The translations under genes and the position numbers were made by a program. Under the pieces are notes generated by a model that saw only the letters and a list, made by a program, of their open reading frames with translations, was not told the origin of the DNA and made no database searches. From NCBI GenBank assembly GCA_964402325.1, contig CAYOBI010000014.1, positions 1-37,250 on the forward strand: 37,250 nucleotides of DNA. The letters run 5' to 3'. This DNA comes from Raineyella sp964402325 (GTDB lineage: Bacteria; Actinomycetota; Actinomycetes; Propionibacteriales; Propionibacteriaceae). Below are positions 22,249-31,102 of the stretch, one piece after another (positions within the stretch are counted from its first letter, which is position 1; each line of letters starts with the position of its first letter).

Positions 22249-24987
22249 GTGGCCACCACGACAGCACCCAGCACTCCCGCCGCGACGAGTCCCTCCGACG
22301 GAGACCGGCCGAGGCTCCTGCTGATCGACGGGCACTCCGTCGCGTACCGGGCGTTCTTCGCCCTGCCGGTGCAGAACTTCTCGACCCACACCGGCCAGGT
22401 CACCAATGCGGTGTTCGGCTTCACGTCGATGCTGATCAACCTGCTGCGCGACTGGCAGCCGACCCACCTCGGGGTCGCCTTCGACGTCTCGCGCCACAGT
22501 TTCCGCACCGACGTGTACGAGGACTACAAGGCCACCCGGGACGCCTCCCCGGCGGAGTTCCGTGGCCAGGTGGACCTGATCAAGGAGGTCCTCGACGCGA
22601 TGCGCGTCCTGCACCTCGAGAAGGACGGCTTCGAGGCGGACGACCTGCTCGCCACCCTGGCCACCCGGGCCGAGCGCGAGGGGATGGACGTACGGGTCTG
22701 CACCGGCGACCGCGACACCTTCCAGTTGGTCACCGACCGGGTCCACGTGCTCTACCCGCGCAAGGGCGTCTCCGACCTGCTCGACCTCGACCCGGCCGGC
22801 GTGGAGGAGAAGTACCTGGTCGCCCCGGACCGCTACCCCGAACTGGCCGCCCTGGTCGGCGAGACCTCCGACAACCTGCCCGGCGTCCCGGGCGTCGGGC
22901 CCAAGACCGCGGCCAAGTGGCTGTCCCAGTACGACGGCCTGGAGAACCTCCTGGCCCGGGTCTCCGAGGTGAAGGGCAAGGCCGGGGAGAGCCTGCGCGA
23001 GCACCTCGACGACGTCCGTCGCAACCGTGACCTCAACCGGCTGGTCCGCGACGTGGAGATCGACGTGACCCCGGGCGAGCTGGAGCGCCACGCGGTCGAC
23101 CGCGAGGCGGTCCACCAGCTGTTCGACCAGCTGGAGTTCCGGGTGCTGCGGGACCGGCTGTTCGACCTGCTACCGGCCGAGGAGACCGGCGACGACGACG
23201 GCTCCGATGCCCTGGAGGTGGTCGACGACACCCCCGCGCCGGGCGCCCTGGGGGACTGGCTGGCCGCCCACACCGGCGGCGGCGCGACCGGGCTGGACGT
23301 CACCGGCCGGTGGAGCGCCGGCTCCGGTGACATCGTCACCCTGTCGATCGGCGCGGCCGACGGGCACGCTGCCTCGGTCGATCCCGCCGATCTGGCCCCG
23401 GCGGACGAGCAGGCGCTGGCCGGCTGGCTCGCCGACCCGGCGAAGCAGAAGGTCCTGCACGACGCGAAGGGCCCGCTGCTGGCCTGCTGGGCCCGCGGGT
23501 GGGCCCCGGCGGGGATCCGGTCCGACACCGCGCTGGCGGCCTACCTGCTGCGGCCGGACCAGCGGACGTACGACCTGGCGGACCTGGTCAGCCGGGCGCT
23601 GCACCAGGACCTCGTCGTCGACGAGACCGGCCAGGCGCCGGCACAGCTGGCCCTCGACCTGGGCGACGAGTCCGACACCGCCGGGCATCAGGCCCGGATC
23701 CGGGCCGAGGCCGTCCGCCGGCTCGCCCATGCCCTGGAGGACGACCTCGAGACGCACGAGGCGGCCGGCCTGCTGCACGAGGTCGAGTTGCCGCTGATGC
23801 GGGTGCTGGCCGGGATGGAGCGGATCGGCGTCGCGGTCGACCCCGGCCTGCTCGACGGACTGCACCGCGACTTCGACGTCCGGGTCCAGCGGGCCGCCGC
23901 CGAGGCGTACGAGGTGCTCGGTCGCGAGGTCAACCTGGGGTCGCCCAAGCAGCTGCAGGCGGTGCTGTTCGAGGACCTCGGCATGCCGAAGACCCGGCGT
24001 ACCCGGACCGGCTACACCACCGACGCCGAGGCGCTGCAGACCCTGTTCGAGCAGACCAACAACGCGTTCCTGGCGCACCTGCTGGAGCACCGCGACGCGA
24101 TCCGGCTGCGCCAGACCGTCGAGGGCCTGCAGAAGTCGGTCGCCGACGACGGCCGGATCCACACCACCTTCCTGCAGACGGTGGCCGCGACCGGACGGCT
24201 GTCGAGCACCGACCCCAACCTGCAGAACATCCCGGTCCGTACCGAGGAGGGCCGCCGGATCCGGGAGGCCTTCGTGGTCGGCCGCGGGTACGAGTGCCTG
24301 CTGACGGCGGACTACTCCCAGATCGAGATGCGGATCATGGCGCACGTCTCGGGCGACGACGCCCTGATCGAGGCGTTCCGGTCCGGGCGGGACTTCCACG
24401 CCGTCACCGCCTCGCACGTCTTCGGCGTCCCGGCCGACGAGGTCACCCCGGCCCAGCGGGCGAAGATCAAGGCGATGAACTACGGACTGGCGTACGGCCT
24501 GTCGGCCTTCGGGCTGTCCAACCAGCTGCGCATCCCGGTCGGCGAGGCCCGGGAGCTGATGGCCGACTACTTCGCCATCTTCGGCGAGGTCCACGAGTAC
24601 CTCACCGGAGTCGTCGACGAGGCCCGCCGCTCCGGCTACACGGCGACACTGCTGGGCCGCCGGCGCTACCTGCCCGATCTCACCAGCTCCAACCGGCAGC
24701 GCCGGGAGATGGCCGAGCGGATGGCCCTGAACGCACCGATCCAGGGTTCGGCGGCGGACATCATCAAGCTGGCGATGCTCAAGGTCGACGCCCGGCTGCG
24801 GGAGGCGGGGCTGGCGTCGAGGATGCTGCTGCAGATCCACGACGAACTGATGTTCGAGGTGGCCGAGGGGGAGCGGGACGAGGTCGAGGCCCTGGTCCGC
24901 GACGCGATGGGCTCGGCGATGGCGCTGGACGTGCCGCTGGATGTCTCCGTCGGCAGCGGCCGGTCCTGGCACGAGGCCGCGCACTGA
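22249..24987 (+). CDS. polA: DNA polymerase I
   Basis: Pol I fills repair gaps and removes RNA primers. The 912-residue protein has an N-terminal 5'-3' nuclease domain (LLIDGHSVAYRAFFALP, FEADDLLATL, GVPGVGPKTAAKW), a central exonuclease-like domain, and a C-terminal polymerase. Polymerase motif A is DYSQIEMR with D688, motif B is RAKIKAMNYGLAYG, and motif C is QIHDELMFEV with D865. The central domain seems to lack the Asp/Glu pattern of an active 3'-5' exonuclease, as in Taq and mycobacterial Pol I, so proofreading is probably absent. The GTG start fits a leaderless transcript. It lies between a PdtaR-like gene and rpsA, as in Mycobacterium. Confidence 0.98.
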   Translation: MATTTAPSTPAATSPSDGDRPRLLLIDGHSVAYRAFFALPVQNFSTHTGQVTNAVFGFTSMLINLLRDWQPTHLGVAFDVSRHSFRTDVYEDYKATRDASPAEFRGQVDLIKEVLDAMRVLHLEKDGFEADDLLATLATRAEREGMDVRVCTGDRDTFQLVTDRVHVLYPRKGVSDLLDLDPAGVEEKYLVAPDRYPELAALVGETSDNLPGVPGVGPKTAAKWLSQYDGLENLLARVSEVKGKAGESLREHLDDVRRNRDLNRLVRDVEIDVTPGELERHAVDREAVHQLFDQLEFRVLRDRLFDLLPAEETGDDDGSDALEVVDDTPAPGALGDWLAAHTGGGATGLDVTGRWSAGSGDIVTLSIGAADGHAASVDPADLAPADEQALAGWLADPAKQKVLHDAKGPLLACWARGWAPAGIRSDTALAAYLLRPDQRTYDLADLVSRALHQDLVVDETGQAPAQLALDLGDESDTAGHQARIRAEAVRRLAHALEDDLETHEAAGLLHEVELPLMRVLAGMERIGVAVDPGLLDGLHRDFDVRVQRAAAEAYEVLGREVNLGSPKQLQAVLFEDLGMPKTRRTRTGYTTDAEALQTLFEQTNNAFLAHLLEHRDAIRLRQTVEGLQKSVADDGRIHTTFLQTVAATGRLSSTDPNLQNIPVRTEEGRRIREAFVVGRGYECLLTADYSQIEMRIMAHVSGDDALIEAFRSGRDFHAVTASHVFGVPADEVTPAQRAKIKAMNYGLAYGLSAFGLSNQLRIPVGEARELMADYFAIFGEVHEYLTGVVDEARRSGYTATLLGRRRYLPDLTSSNRQRREMAERMALNAPIQGSAADIIKLAMLKVDARLREAGLASRMLLQIHDELMFEVAEGERDEVEALVRDAMGSAMALDVPLDVSVGSGRSWHEAAH

Positions 24988-25011
24988 ATCCTGATCGCCC
25001 CCCGGCTCCGA

Positions 25012-25041
25012 TTGACCTCGTCTCGCCCGGGGCGGTAGTCT
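25012..25041 (+). promoter_or_regulatory. rpsA promoter
   Basis: TTGACC (25012-25017), 18 bases, TAGTCT (25036-25041) is the best housekeeping-type promoter in the window. Transcription would start near 25048, giving a leader of about 163 bases before rpsA. Confidence 0.6.
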
Positions 25042-25143
25042 TGCCATGCGCTGTGGCCTGCGTGTCTTCGGACGGAGTGGGACACGCTCGTACGGGGTTC
25101 ACGAGTTTGACCGACAGAAGTTGTCCGCGTTTGTTGAGTTGAT

Positions 25144-25175
25144 CGCTGGCCCGGTGGGAACAGGGGTCACCAGCG
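25144..25175 (+). promoter_or_regulatory. Possible hairpin in the rpsA leader
   Basis: CGCTGG (25144-25149) can pair with CCAGCG (25170-25175), with GGTG and CACC inside giving an alternative pairing. It lies just before the ribosome binding site of rpsA. Ribosomal protein S1 represses its own translation in E. coli through its leader; a similar role here is only an inference. Confidence 0.3.
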
Positions 25176-25210
25176 TGACGCATCACCAGCCAACACCGGA
25201 GCCCTACTAC

Positions 25211-26668
25211 ATGACCTCCTCCCTTGAGGCGACGCCTCAGGTCGCTGTCGACGACTTTGCTTCTGCAGACGAGTTCGCCCAGGCAGTCGACGGCACTATC
25301 AAGTACTTCAACGACGGTGACATCGTCACCGGCACCGTGGTCAAGGTCGACCGTGACGAGGTCCTCCTCGACATCGGTTACAAGACCGAGGGTGTTATCC
25401 CTTCCAAGGAACTCTCCATCAAGCACGACGTGGACCCCTTCGAGGTCGTCCAGGTCGGTGACGAGGTCGAGGCCCTCGTCCAGCAGAAGGAGGACAAGGA
25501 AGGCCGGCTCATCCTGTCCAAGAAGCGTGCTCAGTACGAGCGCGCCTGGGGCACGATCGAGCAGATCAAGGAAGAGGACGGTGTCGTCACCGGCCGCGTG
25601 ATCGAGGTCGTCAAGGGTGGTCTGATCGTCGACATCGGCCTGCGCGGCTTCCTGCCCGCGTCGCTGGTCGAGATGCGTCGTGTCCGCGACCTCCAGCCGT
25701 ACGTCGGCCAGGAGCTCGAGGCCAAGATCATCGAGCTGGACAAGAACCGCAACAACGTGGTCCTGTCCCGCCGTGCCTGGCTCGAGCAGACGCAGTCCGA
25801 GGTGCGCCACAACTTCCTCAACCAGCTGCAGAAGGGCCAGATCCGCAAGGGTGTCGTGTCCTCGATCGTCAACTTCGGTGCGTTCGTGGACCTCGGCGGC
25901 GTCGACGGTCTGGTGCACGTCTCGGAGCTGTCCTGGAAGCACATCGACCACCCGTCCGAGGTCGTCGAGGTGGGCCAGGAGGTCACCGTCGAGGTGCTGG
26001 ACGTCGACATGGACCGCGAGCGCGTCTCGCTGTCGCTGAAGGCGACCCAGGAGGATCCGTGGCAGGCGTTCGCTCGTCTGCACCAGATCGGCCAGATCGT
26101 CCCGGGCAAGGTCACCAAGCTCGTCCCGTTCGGCGCGTTCGTGCGTGTCGAGGAGGGCATCGAGGGCCTGGTGCACGTGTCGGAGCTGGCCGAGCGCCAC
26201 GTCGACATCCCGGAGCAGGTCGTCTCCGTGAACGACAAGGTCATGGTCAAGATCATCGACATCGACCTCGAGCGTCGCCGGATCTCGCTGTCCCTCAAGC
26301 AGGCCAACGAGAGCCTCGACATCAACGCCGAGGACTTCGACCCGACCCTCTACGGCATGGCCGCGTCGTACGACGACCAGGGGAACTACATCTACCCCGA
26401 GGGCTTCGACCCGGAGACCAACGACTGGAAGCCGGGCTTCGAGGAGCAGCGGGCCGCCTGGGAGAACCAGTACGCCGAGGCACAGCGTCGTTGGGAGCTG
26501 CACAAGCAGCAGGTCGTCGACGCCGAGAAGGCCGAGGCCACCGCGGCTGTCGATGCGGGCACCTCGTACACCAGCTCCGTCCCGGAGTCCGACGAGCCCG
26601 CCGAGGGTTCGCTGGCGTCCGACGAGGCCCTGCAGGCCCTGCGCGACAAGCTGACCGGCTCCCACTGA
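25211..26668 (+). CDS. rpsA: Ribosomal protein S1
   Basis: S1 binds mRNA on the small ribosomal subunit. The 485-residue protein has four S1 (OB-fold) domains, beginning near residue 36 (GDIVTGTVVKVDRDEVLLDI), 122 (VVTGRVIEVVKGGLIVDIG), 208 (KGVVSSIVNFGAFVDLG) and 293 (VPGKVTKLVPFGAFVRVEEG), and an acidic C-terminal tail of about 110 residues. ATG 25211 is chosen because GGAG lies nine bases upstream and the protein then starts like other actinobacterial S1; the upstream in-frame ATG at 25046 would add 55 atypical residues and lies at the predicted transcript start. Early codons are less GC-biased than those of neighbours, as often seen in highly expressed genes. Confidence 0.97.
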   Translation: MTSSLEATPQVAVDDFASADEFAQAVDGTIKYFNDGDIVTGTVVKVDRDEVLLDIGYKTEGVIPSKELSIKHDVDPFEVVQVGDEVEALVQQKEDKEGRLILSKKRAQYERAWGTIEQIKEEDGVVTGRVIEVVKGGLIVDIGLRGFLPASLVEMRRVRDLQPYVGQELEAKIIELDKNRNNVVLSRRAWLEQTQSEVRHNFLNQLQKGQIRKGVVSSIVNFGAFVDLGGVDGLVHVSELSWKHIDHPSEVVEVGQEVTVEVLDVDMDRERVSLSLKATQEDPWQAFARLHQIGQIVPGKVTKLVPFGAFVRVEEGIEGLVHVSELAERHVDIPEQVVSVNDKVMVKIIDIDLERRRISLSLKQANESLDINAEDFDPTLYGMAASYDDQGNYIYPEGFDPETNDWKPGFEEQRAAWENQYAEAQRRWELHKQQVVDAEKAEATAAVDAGTSYTSSVPESDEPAEGSLASDEALQALRDKLTGSH

Positions 26669-26693
26669 GCCACCGGTCCGGCTCCGACCCCCG

Positions 26694-26727
26694 AGGTCGA
26701 CGCCTGACCAAGGTCGACGCCTGACGA
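26694..26727 (+). repeat. 17-bp direct repeat after rpsA
   Basis: AGGTCGACGCCTGACCA and AGGTCGACGCCTGACGA stand next to each other, one mismatch apart, between the rpsA stop and its terminator. It looks like a small local duplication. Confidence 0.7.
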
Positions 26728-26756
26728 AGGCCCCCGCCCACCGGCGGGGGCCTTCG
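26725..26756 (+). terminator. rpsA terminator
   Basis: CGAAGGCCCCCGC and GCGGGGGCCTTCG form a perfect 13-bp stem around the loop CCACCG. It ends the polA-rpsA block 56 bases after the rpsA stop. Confidence 0.85.
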
Positions 26757-26842
26757 CCGTTCCCGGCAGCGGCCCGGCGAGCGGCGGCCGTGCGCATCCG
26801 GGCCCGTCCGTGCGGTTCGTCGGCGTTGTCAGTCGGGCCGCG

Positions 26843-26854
26843 TACGCTCTGAGC
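26843..26854 (+). promoter_or_regulatory. Putative leaderless promoter -10 of uvrB
   Basis: TACGCT (26843-26848), six bases, then ATG of uvrB. No Shine-Dalgarno sequence precedes the start. No LexA/SOS box of clear form was seen in the 186-base spacer. Confidence 0.5.
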
Positions 26855-28951
26855 ATGCGTCCGGTCAGTCACATCACCCGTCGTGTCGCCCCGTTCCACG
26901 TCGTCTCCGACTTCGCGCCGGCCGGCGACCAGCCCCGGGCCATCGATGAGCTGCAGCGTCGCCTCGAGGCGGGGGAGAAGGACGTCGTGCTGCTCGGGGC
27001 GACCGGCACCGGCAAGACCGCGACGGTCGCCTGGCTCGCCGAGCGGCTGCAACGCCCGATGCTGGTGATGCAGCCGAACAAGACGCTGGCCGCGCAGTTC
27101 GCCTCGGAGCTGCGCAACTTCTTCCCCGACAACGCGATCGAGTACTTCGTCTCCTACTACGACTACTACCAGCCGGAGGCGTACGTTCCGCAGACGGACA
27201 CCTACATCGAGAAGGACTCGTCGCTGAACGAAGAGGTGGAGCGGCTCCGGCACTCCGCCACCAACTCGCTGCTCACCCGCCGCGACGTCATCGTGGTGGC
27301 CACCGTGTCCGCCATCTACGGCCTCGGCACCCCGCAGGAGTACGTCGACCGGATGCTCACCCTGACCGTGGGGGAGGAGTACGAGCGCGACGACCTGATG
27401 CGCCGGCTGGTGGAGATGCAGTACGCCCGCAACGACCTGGCCGGCACCCGCGGCACCTTCCGGGTCCGTGGCGACACCGTGGAGATCTTCCCGATGTACG
27501 AGGAGTACGCGGTGCACGCCGAGTTCTTCGGCGACGAGCTGGAGTCGCTGTCGACGATGCACCCGGTGACCGGCGAGGTGCTCAGTGAGGACCGGGAGAT
27601 GTACGTCTTCCCGGCCACCCACTACGTCGCCGGCCCGGAGCGGATGACCCGCGCGCTGACGGGCATCGAGGCCGAGCTGGACCACCGGCTGGTGGAGCTG
27701 CACGACCGGGGCAAGCTGGTCGAGGAGCAGCGGCTGCGCCAGCGGACCGGCTACGACATCGAGATGATGCGCCAGATCGGCACCTGTTCGGGCATCGAGA
27801 ACTACTCGAGGCACATCGACGGCCGCGGCCCCGGCACCCCGCCGAACTGCCTGATCGACTACTTCCCCGAGGACTTCGTCCTGGTCGTCGACGAGTCGCA
27901 CGTCACCGTGCCGCAGATCGGCGGCATGTACGAGGGCGACATGTCCCGCAAGCGCACCCTGGTCGACTTCGGGTTCCGGCTGCCCAGCGCGATGGACAAC
28001 CGGCCGCTGAAGTTCGACGAGTTCGTCGAGCGGATCGGCCAGACCGTCTACCTTTCCGCCACCCCTGGCACCTACGAGCTGGAACGGTCCCGGGGGGTGG
28101 TCGAGCAGATCATCCGGCCGACCGGCCTGGTCGACCCGGAGGTCGTGGTGAAGCCGACCAAGGGCCAGATCGACGACCTGATCGGCCAGATCCGCGAGCG
28201 GACCGCGCGCGGCGAACGGGTGCTCGTCACCACGCTGACCAAGAAGATGTCGGAGGACCTCACCGACTACCTGCTGGAGAACCAGATCCGGACCCGCTAC
28301 CTGCACTCCGAGATCGACACCCTGAAGCGGGTGGAACTGCTCCGCGACCTCCGGTTGGGGAGTTACGACGTACTGGTCGGCATCAACCTGCTGCGCGAGG
28401 GCCTCGACCTGCCCGAGGTGTCGCTGGTGTCGATCCTCGACGCTGACAAGGAGGGCTTCCTGCGGTCGGACCGCTCGCTGATCCAGACCATCGGCAGGGC
28501 GGCCCGCAACGTCGCCGGCCAGGTGCACATGTACGCCGACCGGATCACCCCGTCGATGCAGGTGGCGATCGACGAGACGAACCGGCGCCGGGACGTCCAG
28601 ATGGCCTACAACCGTGAGCACGGGATCGACCCGCAGCCGCTGCGGAAGAAGATCTCCGACATCACCGAGATGCTCGCCCGGGAGGACGCCGACACCGACG
28701 AGCTGATGGCCCGGACGACCGGCCGCGGCTACCACACCCTGGACGGCCCCACCTCGCCGGCGGTGGAGTCGGGCAAGGTGCGGGACCTGTCGACGGTGCC
28801 GTCGATCGAGCTCGCCCAGCTGGTCCAGGACCTCACCACCCAGATGCACGAGGCGGCCGCCGAGCTGCAGTTCGAGGTGGCGGCCCGACTCCGGGACGAG
28901 ATCGCCGAGTTGAAGAAGGAACTGCGCCAGATGGTCGAGGCCACCAAGTAG
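26855..28951 (+). CDS. uvrB: UvrB, excinuclease ABC subunit B
   Basis: UvrB receives damaged DNA from UvrA, verifies the lesion and recruits UvrC. The 698-residue protein has the helicase-like ATP loop GATGTGKT with K54, the DNA-inserting beta-hairpin FVSYYDYYQPEAYVP, the DEAD-like VVDESHVTVPQ, motif VI-like QTIGRAARN, and a C-terminal UVR domain (about residues 655-690, ELQFEVAARLRDEIAELKKE). ATG 26855 gives the standard N-terminus and fits the leaderless promoter; the in-frame start at 26810 would overlap that promoter. coaE, which precedes uvrB in mycobacteria, is absent. Confidence 0.98.
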   Translation: MRPVSHITRRVAPFHVVSDFAPAGDQPRAIDELQRRLEAGEKDVVLLGATGTGKTATVAWLAERLQRPMLVMQPNKTLAAQFASELRNFFPDNAIEYFVSYYDYYQPEAYVPQTDTYIEKDSSLNEEVERLRHSATNSLLTRRDVIVVATVSAIYGLGTPQEYVDRMLTLTVGEEYERDDLMRRLVEMQYARNDLAGTRGTFRVRGDTVEIFPMYEEYAVHAEFFGDELESLSTMHPVTGEVLSEDREMYVFPATHYVAGPERMTRALTGIEAELDHRLVELHDRGKLVEEQRLRQRTGYDIEMMRQIGTCSGIENYSRHIDGRGPGTPPNCLIDYFPEDFVLVVDESHVTVPQIGGMYEGDMSRKRTLVDFGFRLPSAMDNRPLKFDEFVERIGQTVYLSATPGTYELERSRGVVEQIIRPTGLVDPEVVVKPTKGQIDDLIGQIRERTARGERVLVTTLTKKMSEDLTDYLLENQIRTRYLHSEIDTLKRVELLRDLRLGSYDVLVGINLLREGLDLPEVSLVSILDADKEGFLRSDRSLIQTIGRAARNVAGQVHMYADRITPSMQVAIDETNRRRDVQMAYNREHGIDPQPLRKKISDITEMLAREDADTDELMARTTGRGYHTLDGPTSPAVESGKVRDLSTVPSIELAQLVQDLTTQMHEAAAELQFEVAARLRDEIAELKKELRQMVEATK

Positions 28952-28997
28952 CCCCGGCCCCGGCCACACATCACGGAACACCGAGCGAAGGACGACG

Positions 28998-29585
28998 ATG
29001 ACCGCAACAGATCCGCCCGAGGCAGCCGAGTGGGACCGCCGCTACGCCGAGCGGGACCATGTCTGGCGCTCCGACCCGCACGAGGTGGTGGCCGAACTGG
29101 TGACCCCGTTGGCGCCGGGCCGGGCCCTGGACGTCGCGGCGGGGGAGGGCCGGCACGCCGTGTGGCTGGCCGAGCGCGGCTGGGAGGTGACGGCGATCGA
29201 CATCTCCGCCGTCGGCCTGGCCAAGGGTGAGCAGGAGGCCCTACGCCGCGGGCTGGACGTCACCTGGGTCGTCGGCGACGTCACCAGCTGGGAGCCGCCG
29301 CACGCGTTCGACCTGGTGCTGGTCTCCTTCATGCACGTGGCCGCCGACGTCTTCACCCGGCTCCGGCGGTACGTCGCGCCCGGCGGCCACCTGCTCGTCG
29401 TCGGGCACGCGGTGCGCAACCTCACCGACGGGGTGGGCGGCCCACAGGACCCGGCGATGCTGCTGGACGCCACGCACCTGGCCGCCGCGGCGGGTGACCT
29501 CACCGTGCTGCGCCTCGAGGAGGTCGAGCGGGTGACCCCCGCGGGCGTCGCGATCGACATCCTGCTCCACGCCCGACGCGACTGA
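28998..29585 (+). CDS. Class I SAM-dependent methyltransferase
   Basis: The 195-residue protein has the SAM-binding motif I ALDVAAGEGRH (residues 43-53), motif II acidic end VTAIDIS, GDVTSW after beta-4, and LRRYVAPGGHLLVVGH typical of a small Rossmann methyltransferase. The N-terminal EWDRRYAERDHVWRSDP resembles the TehB / thiopurine methyltransferase-like group. The substrate cannot be told from sequence. ATG 28998 is preceded by GAAGGACG. It stands 46 bases after uvrB and may be read with it; the gene after it is convergent, 27 bases away. Confidence 0.85.
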   Translation: MTATDPPEAAEWDRRYAERDHVWRSDPHEVVAELVTPLAPGRALDVAAGEGRHAVWLAERGWEVTAIDISAVGLAKGEQEALRRGLDVTWVVGDVTSWEPPHAFDLVLVSFMHVAADVFTRLRRYVAPGGHLLVVGHAVRNLTDGVGGPQDPAMLLDATHLAAAAGDLTVLRLEEVERVTPAGVAIDILLHARRD

Positions 29586-29612
29586 GGCGGCCCGGGGCCG
29601 GCGCTCCGACCG

Positions 29613-30290
29613 TCACCAGCCGCGGCGGCGCCACTCGTCGAGGTGGGGGCGTTCCCGGCCCACCGTCGTGCTGTCCCCGTGCCCGGGATGCAGCCCGGTG
29701 CCGTCCGGGAAGCGGTCGAAGACCTTGCCGACCGCATCGGCGAACAGCGCGTCGAAGTCGGCCGGGGAGGTGGTCCGGCCGAGCCCGCCGGGGAAGATCG
29801 CGTCCCCGGTGAGGAGCTGGACGGGGCCGGTGGCGGGGGAGAGCACCAGGGCGATCGAGCCGGGGGTGTGACCCACCAGGACGATCACCCCGAGCGCGAC
29901 GTCCCCGCAGCGGATCACGTCACCGTCCCGGGCACCGGTCTGGCGGGTGCCGGTCCGCTCCTCGATCGCGGTCCGGTCCGGCTCGCCGCAGACCAGGCGG
30001 GCACCGGTCCGGGCGGCCATCTCGCCGAGCACCCTGATGTGGTCGGGGTGGCGGTGCGTGGTGACGATCACCCCGACGGTACGGTCCCCGACCACCTCGG
30101 TGAGCCGGTCCGCGTCGGCCGCGCAGTCGACCAGCACGACCGGCCCGTCGTCGCGGCCGACGAGGTAGGCGTTGTTGTCGGTCGGCCCGACCGACACCTT
30201 GGTCAGCCGGAGGTCGCCGAGGTCGAGGGTGCGCGCCGGCCCGCCGGGCTCGACGTGGACCAGGATCCGGTCATCGGTGGGCTCGGACAT
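29613..30290 (-). CDS. MBL-fold metallo-hydrolase (glyoxalase II-like)
   Basis: The 225-residue protein has the metal-binding motif HxHxDH as H79-R-H81-P-D83-H84, a further His in VGHTPGSIAL, an Asp in LTGDAIFPGGLGRT, and a final His in LHPGHGDST. This is the glyoxalase II-like branch of the metallo-beta-lactamase fold; the mycobacterial gene at the same place next to uvrA (Rv1637c) belongs to the same type. The substrate is unknown, probably a thioester of mycothiol or a related small molecule. ATG at 30290 (- strand) has GAGGAG eight bases upstream. It follows the maleylpyruvate isomerase family gene by 20 bases and is probably cotranscribed. Confidence 0.9.
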   Translation of the reverse strand: MSEPTDDRILVHVEPGGPARTLDLGDLRLTKVSVGPTDNNAYLVGRDDGPVVLVDCAADADRLTEVVGDRTVGVIVTTHRHPDHIRVLGEMAARTGARLVCGEPDRTAIEERTGTRQTGARDGDVIRCGDVALGVIVLVGHTPGSIALVLSPATGPVQLLTGDAIFPGGLGRTTSPADFDALFADAVGKVFDRFPDGTGLHPGHGDSTTVGRERPHLDEWRRRGW

Positions 30291-30310
30291 CGGGATCTCC
30301 TCGGGGGCCG

Positions 30311-31036
30311 TCACCAGGACGGCACGACGACGTCGTCGGCGCCCGACACCGTGTCGGCGCCGGTGCGGCCGCTGAGCCACCCGAGCAGCCGCTGCGGGGT
30401 GCCGGTCACGGTGGTCACGTCGGGGTCCGTCTCCCGGGCCGCGCGGGTCAGCCATTCGCGGCCCTCGGGGGTGACCAGCCGTAGGGCGGGTGTGGCGGGC
30501 TTGTGGCCGATCCGGTCGACGGCCCAGCCGAGCACGATGGCGGCGACCGCCGGGTCGAGGTCGTCGAAGCCGGTGCCGATGGCCAGGTCGATGTGGTGGA
30601 TGACGACCTCCGACAGCCGGCCCAGCACCAGGGTCGCCACCGGGACGCGACTGTCGCGGAACAGCACCGGCATCGCCCAGTCGGACACCTCGTCGAAGAC
30701 CTGCTCGAGTCGTCCGCAGGCGGCGTCGAGGTCCTCCTGGATCGCCAGGCCCCCGCGGCCGGCCCCCGCCCGGATGCCGGCCTCGCGGGCGTCGGAGGAG
30801 GGATAGAGCGGGACCTCCTCGCCCCGCAGTGCCCCCTCGACCACGCCCCGGACGGCGTCGGCATGCCGGGCGATGTGGGCCGCGAGCTCGGCGCGGGACC
30901 AGCCGGGCAGGGCGCTGGGGCCGGCCCAGTCGTCGTCGGTGACCTGGATGGTCGCCCCCAGCAGTTCCTGGGTGGCGTCGTGGAGGGCGGGACGTACCCG
31001 GGAGAGGGTCTCCTGGCCTGGCGTGTCGGTGCTCAC
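30311..31036 (-). CDS. Maleylpyruvate isomerase family (mycothiol-dependent, DinB-like) protein
   Basis: The 241-residue protein has the N-terminal four-helix DinB/MDMPI domain with the signature LPGWSRAELAAHIARHADAV and a second metal site SEVVIHHIDLAIG; the His of the first motif and the Glu/His of the second form the metal triad in characterised mycothiol-dependent isomerases. A smaller C-terminal domain (about 160-241) follows. The family acts on mycothiol adducts, so pairing with a glyoxalase II-like hydrolase suggests joint thiol metabolism; this is inference. The GTG start at 31036 has a TATCGT box six bases upstream, consistent with leaderless expression. Confidence 0.82.
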   Translation of the reverse strand: MSTDTPGQETLSRVRPALHDATQELLGATIQVTDDDWAGPSALPGWSRAELAAHIARHADAVRGVVEGALRGEEVPLYPSSDAREAGIRAGAGRGGLAIQEDLDAACGRLEQVFDEVSDWAMPVLFRDSRVPVATLVLGRLSEVVIHHIDLAIGTGFDDLDPAVAAIVLGWAVDRIGHKPATPALRLVTPEGREWLTRAARETDPDVTTVTGTPQRLLGWLSGRTGADTVSGADDVVVPSW

Positions 31037-31048
31037 CGCTCCACGATA
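31037..31048 (-). promoter_or_regulatory. Putative leaderless promoter -10 of the isomerase-family gene
   Basis: On the - strand TATCGT (31048-31043) is followed by GGAGCG and the GTG start. The GGAG is only two bases from the GTG, too close for normal ribosome binding. Confidence 0.45.
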
Positions 31049-31102
31049 ACCACGGTCGCCGACCGGGGACAGGAATCCGGCCGACCGCCCGTGGGGAGCC
31101 GG

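Noticed and set aside
24779..28981. A 1400-codon open frame on the - strand over polA, rpsA and uvrB
   Set aside because: The + strand genes are certain by motif. Long antisense frames are expected at high GC with biased third positions, and the predicted protein is low-complexity Asp/Leu/Arg with no family features.
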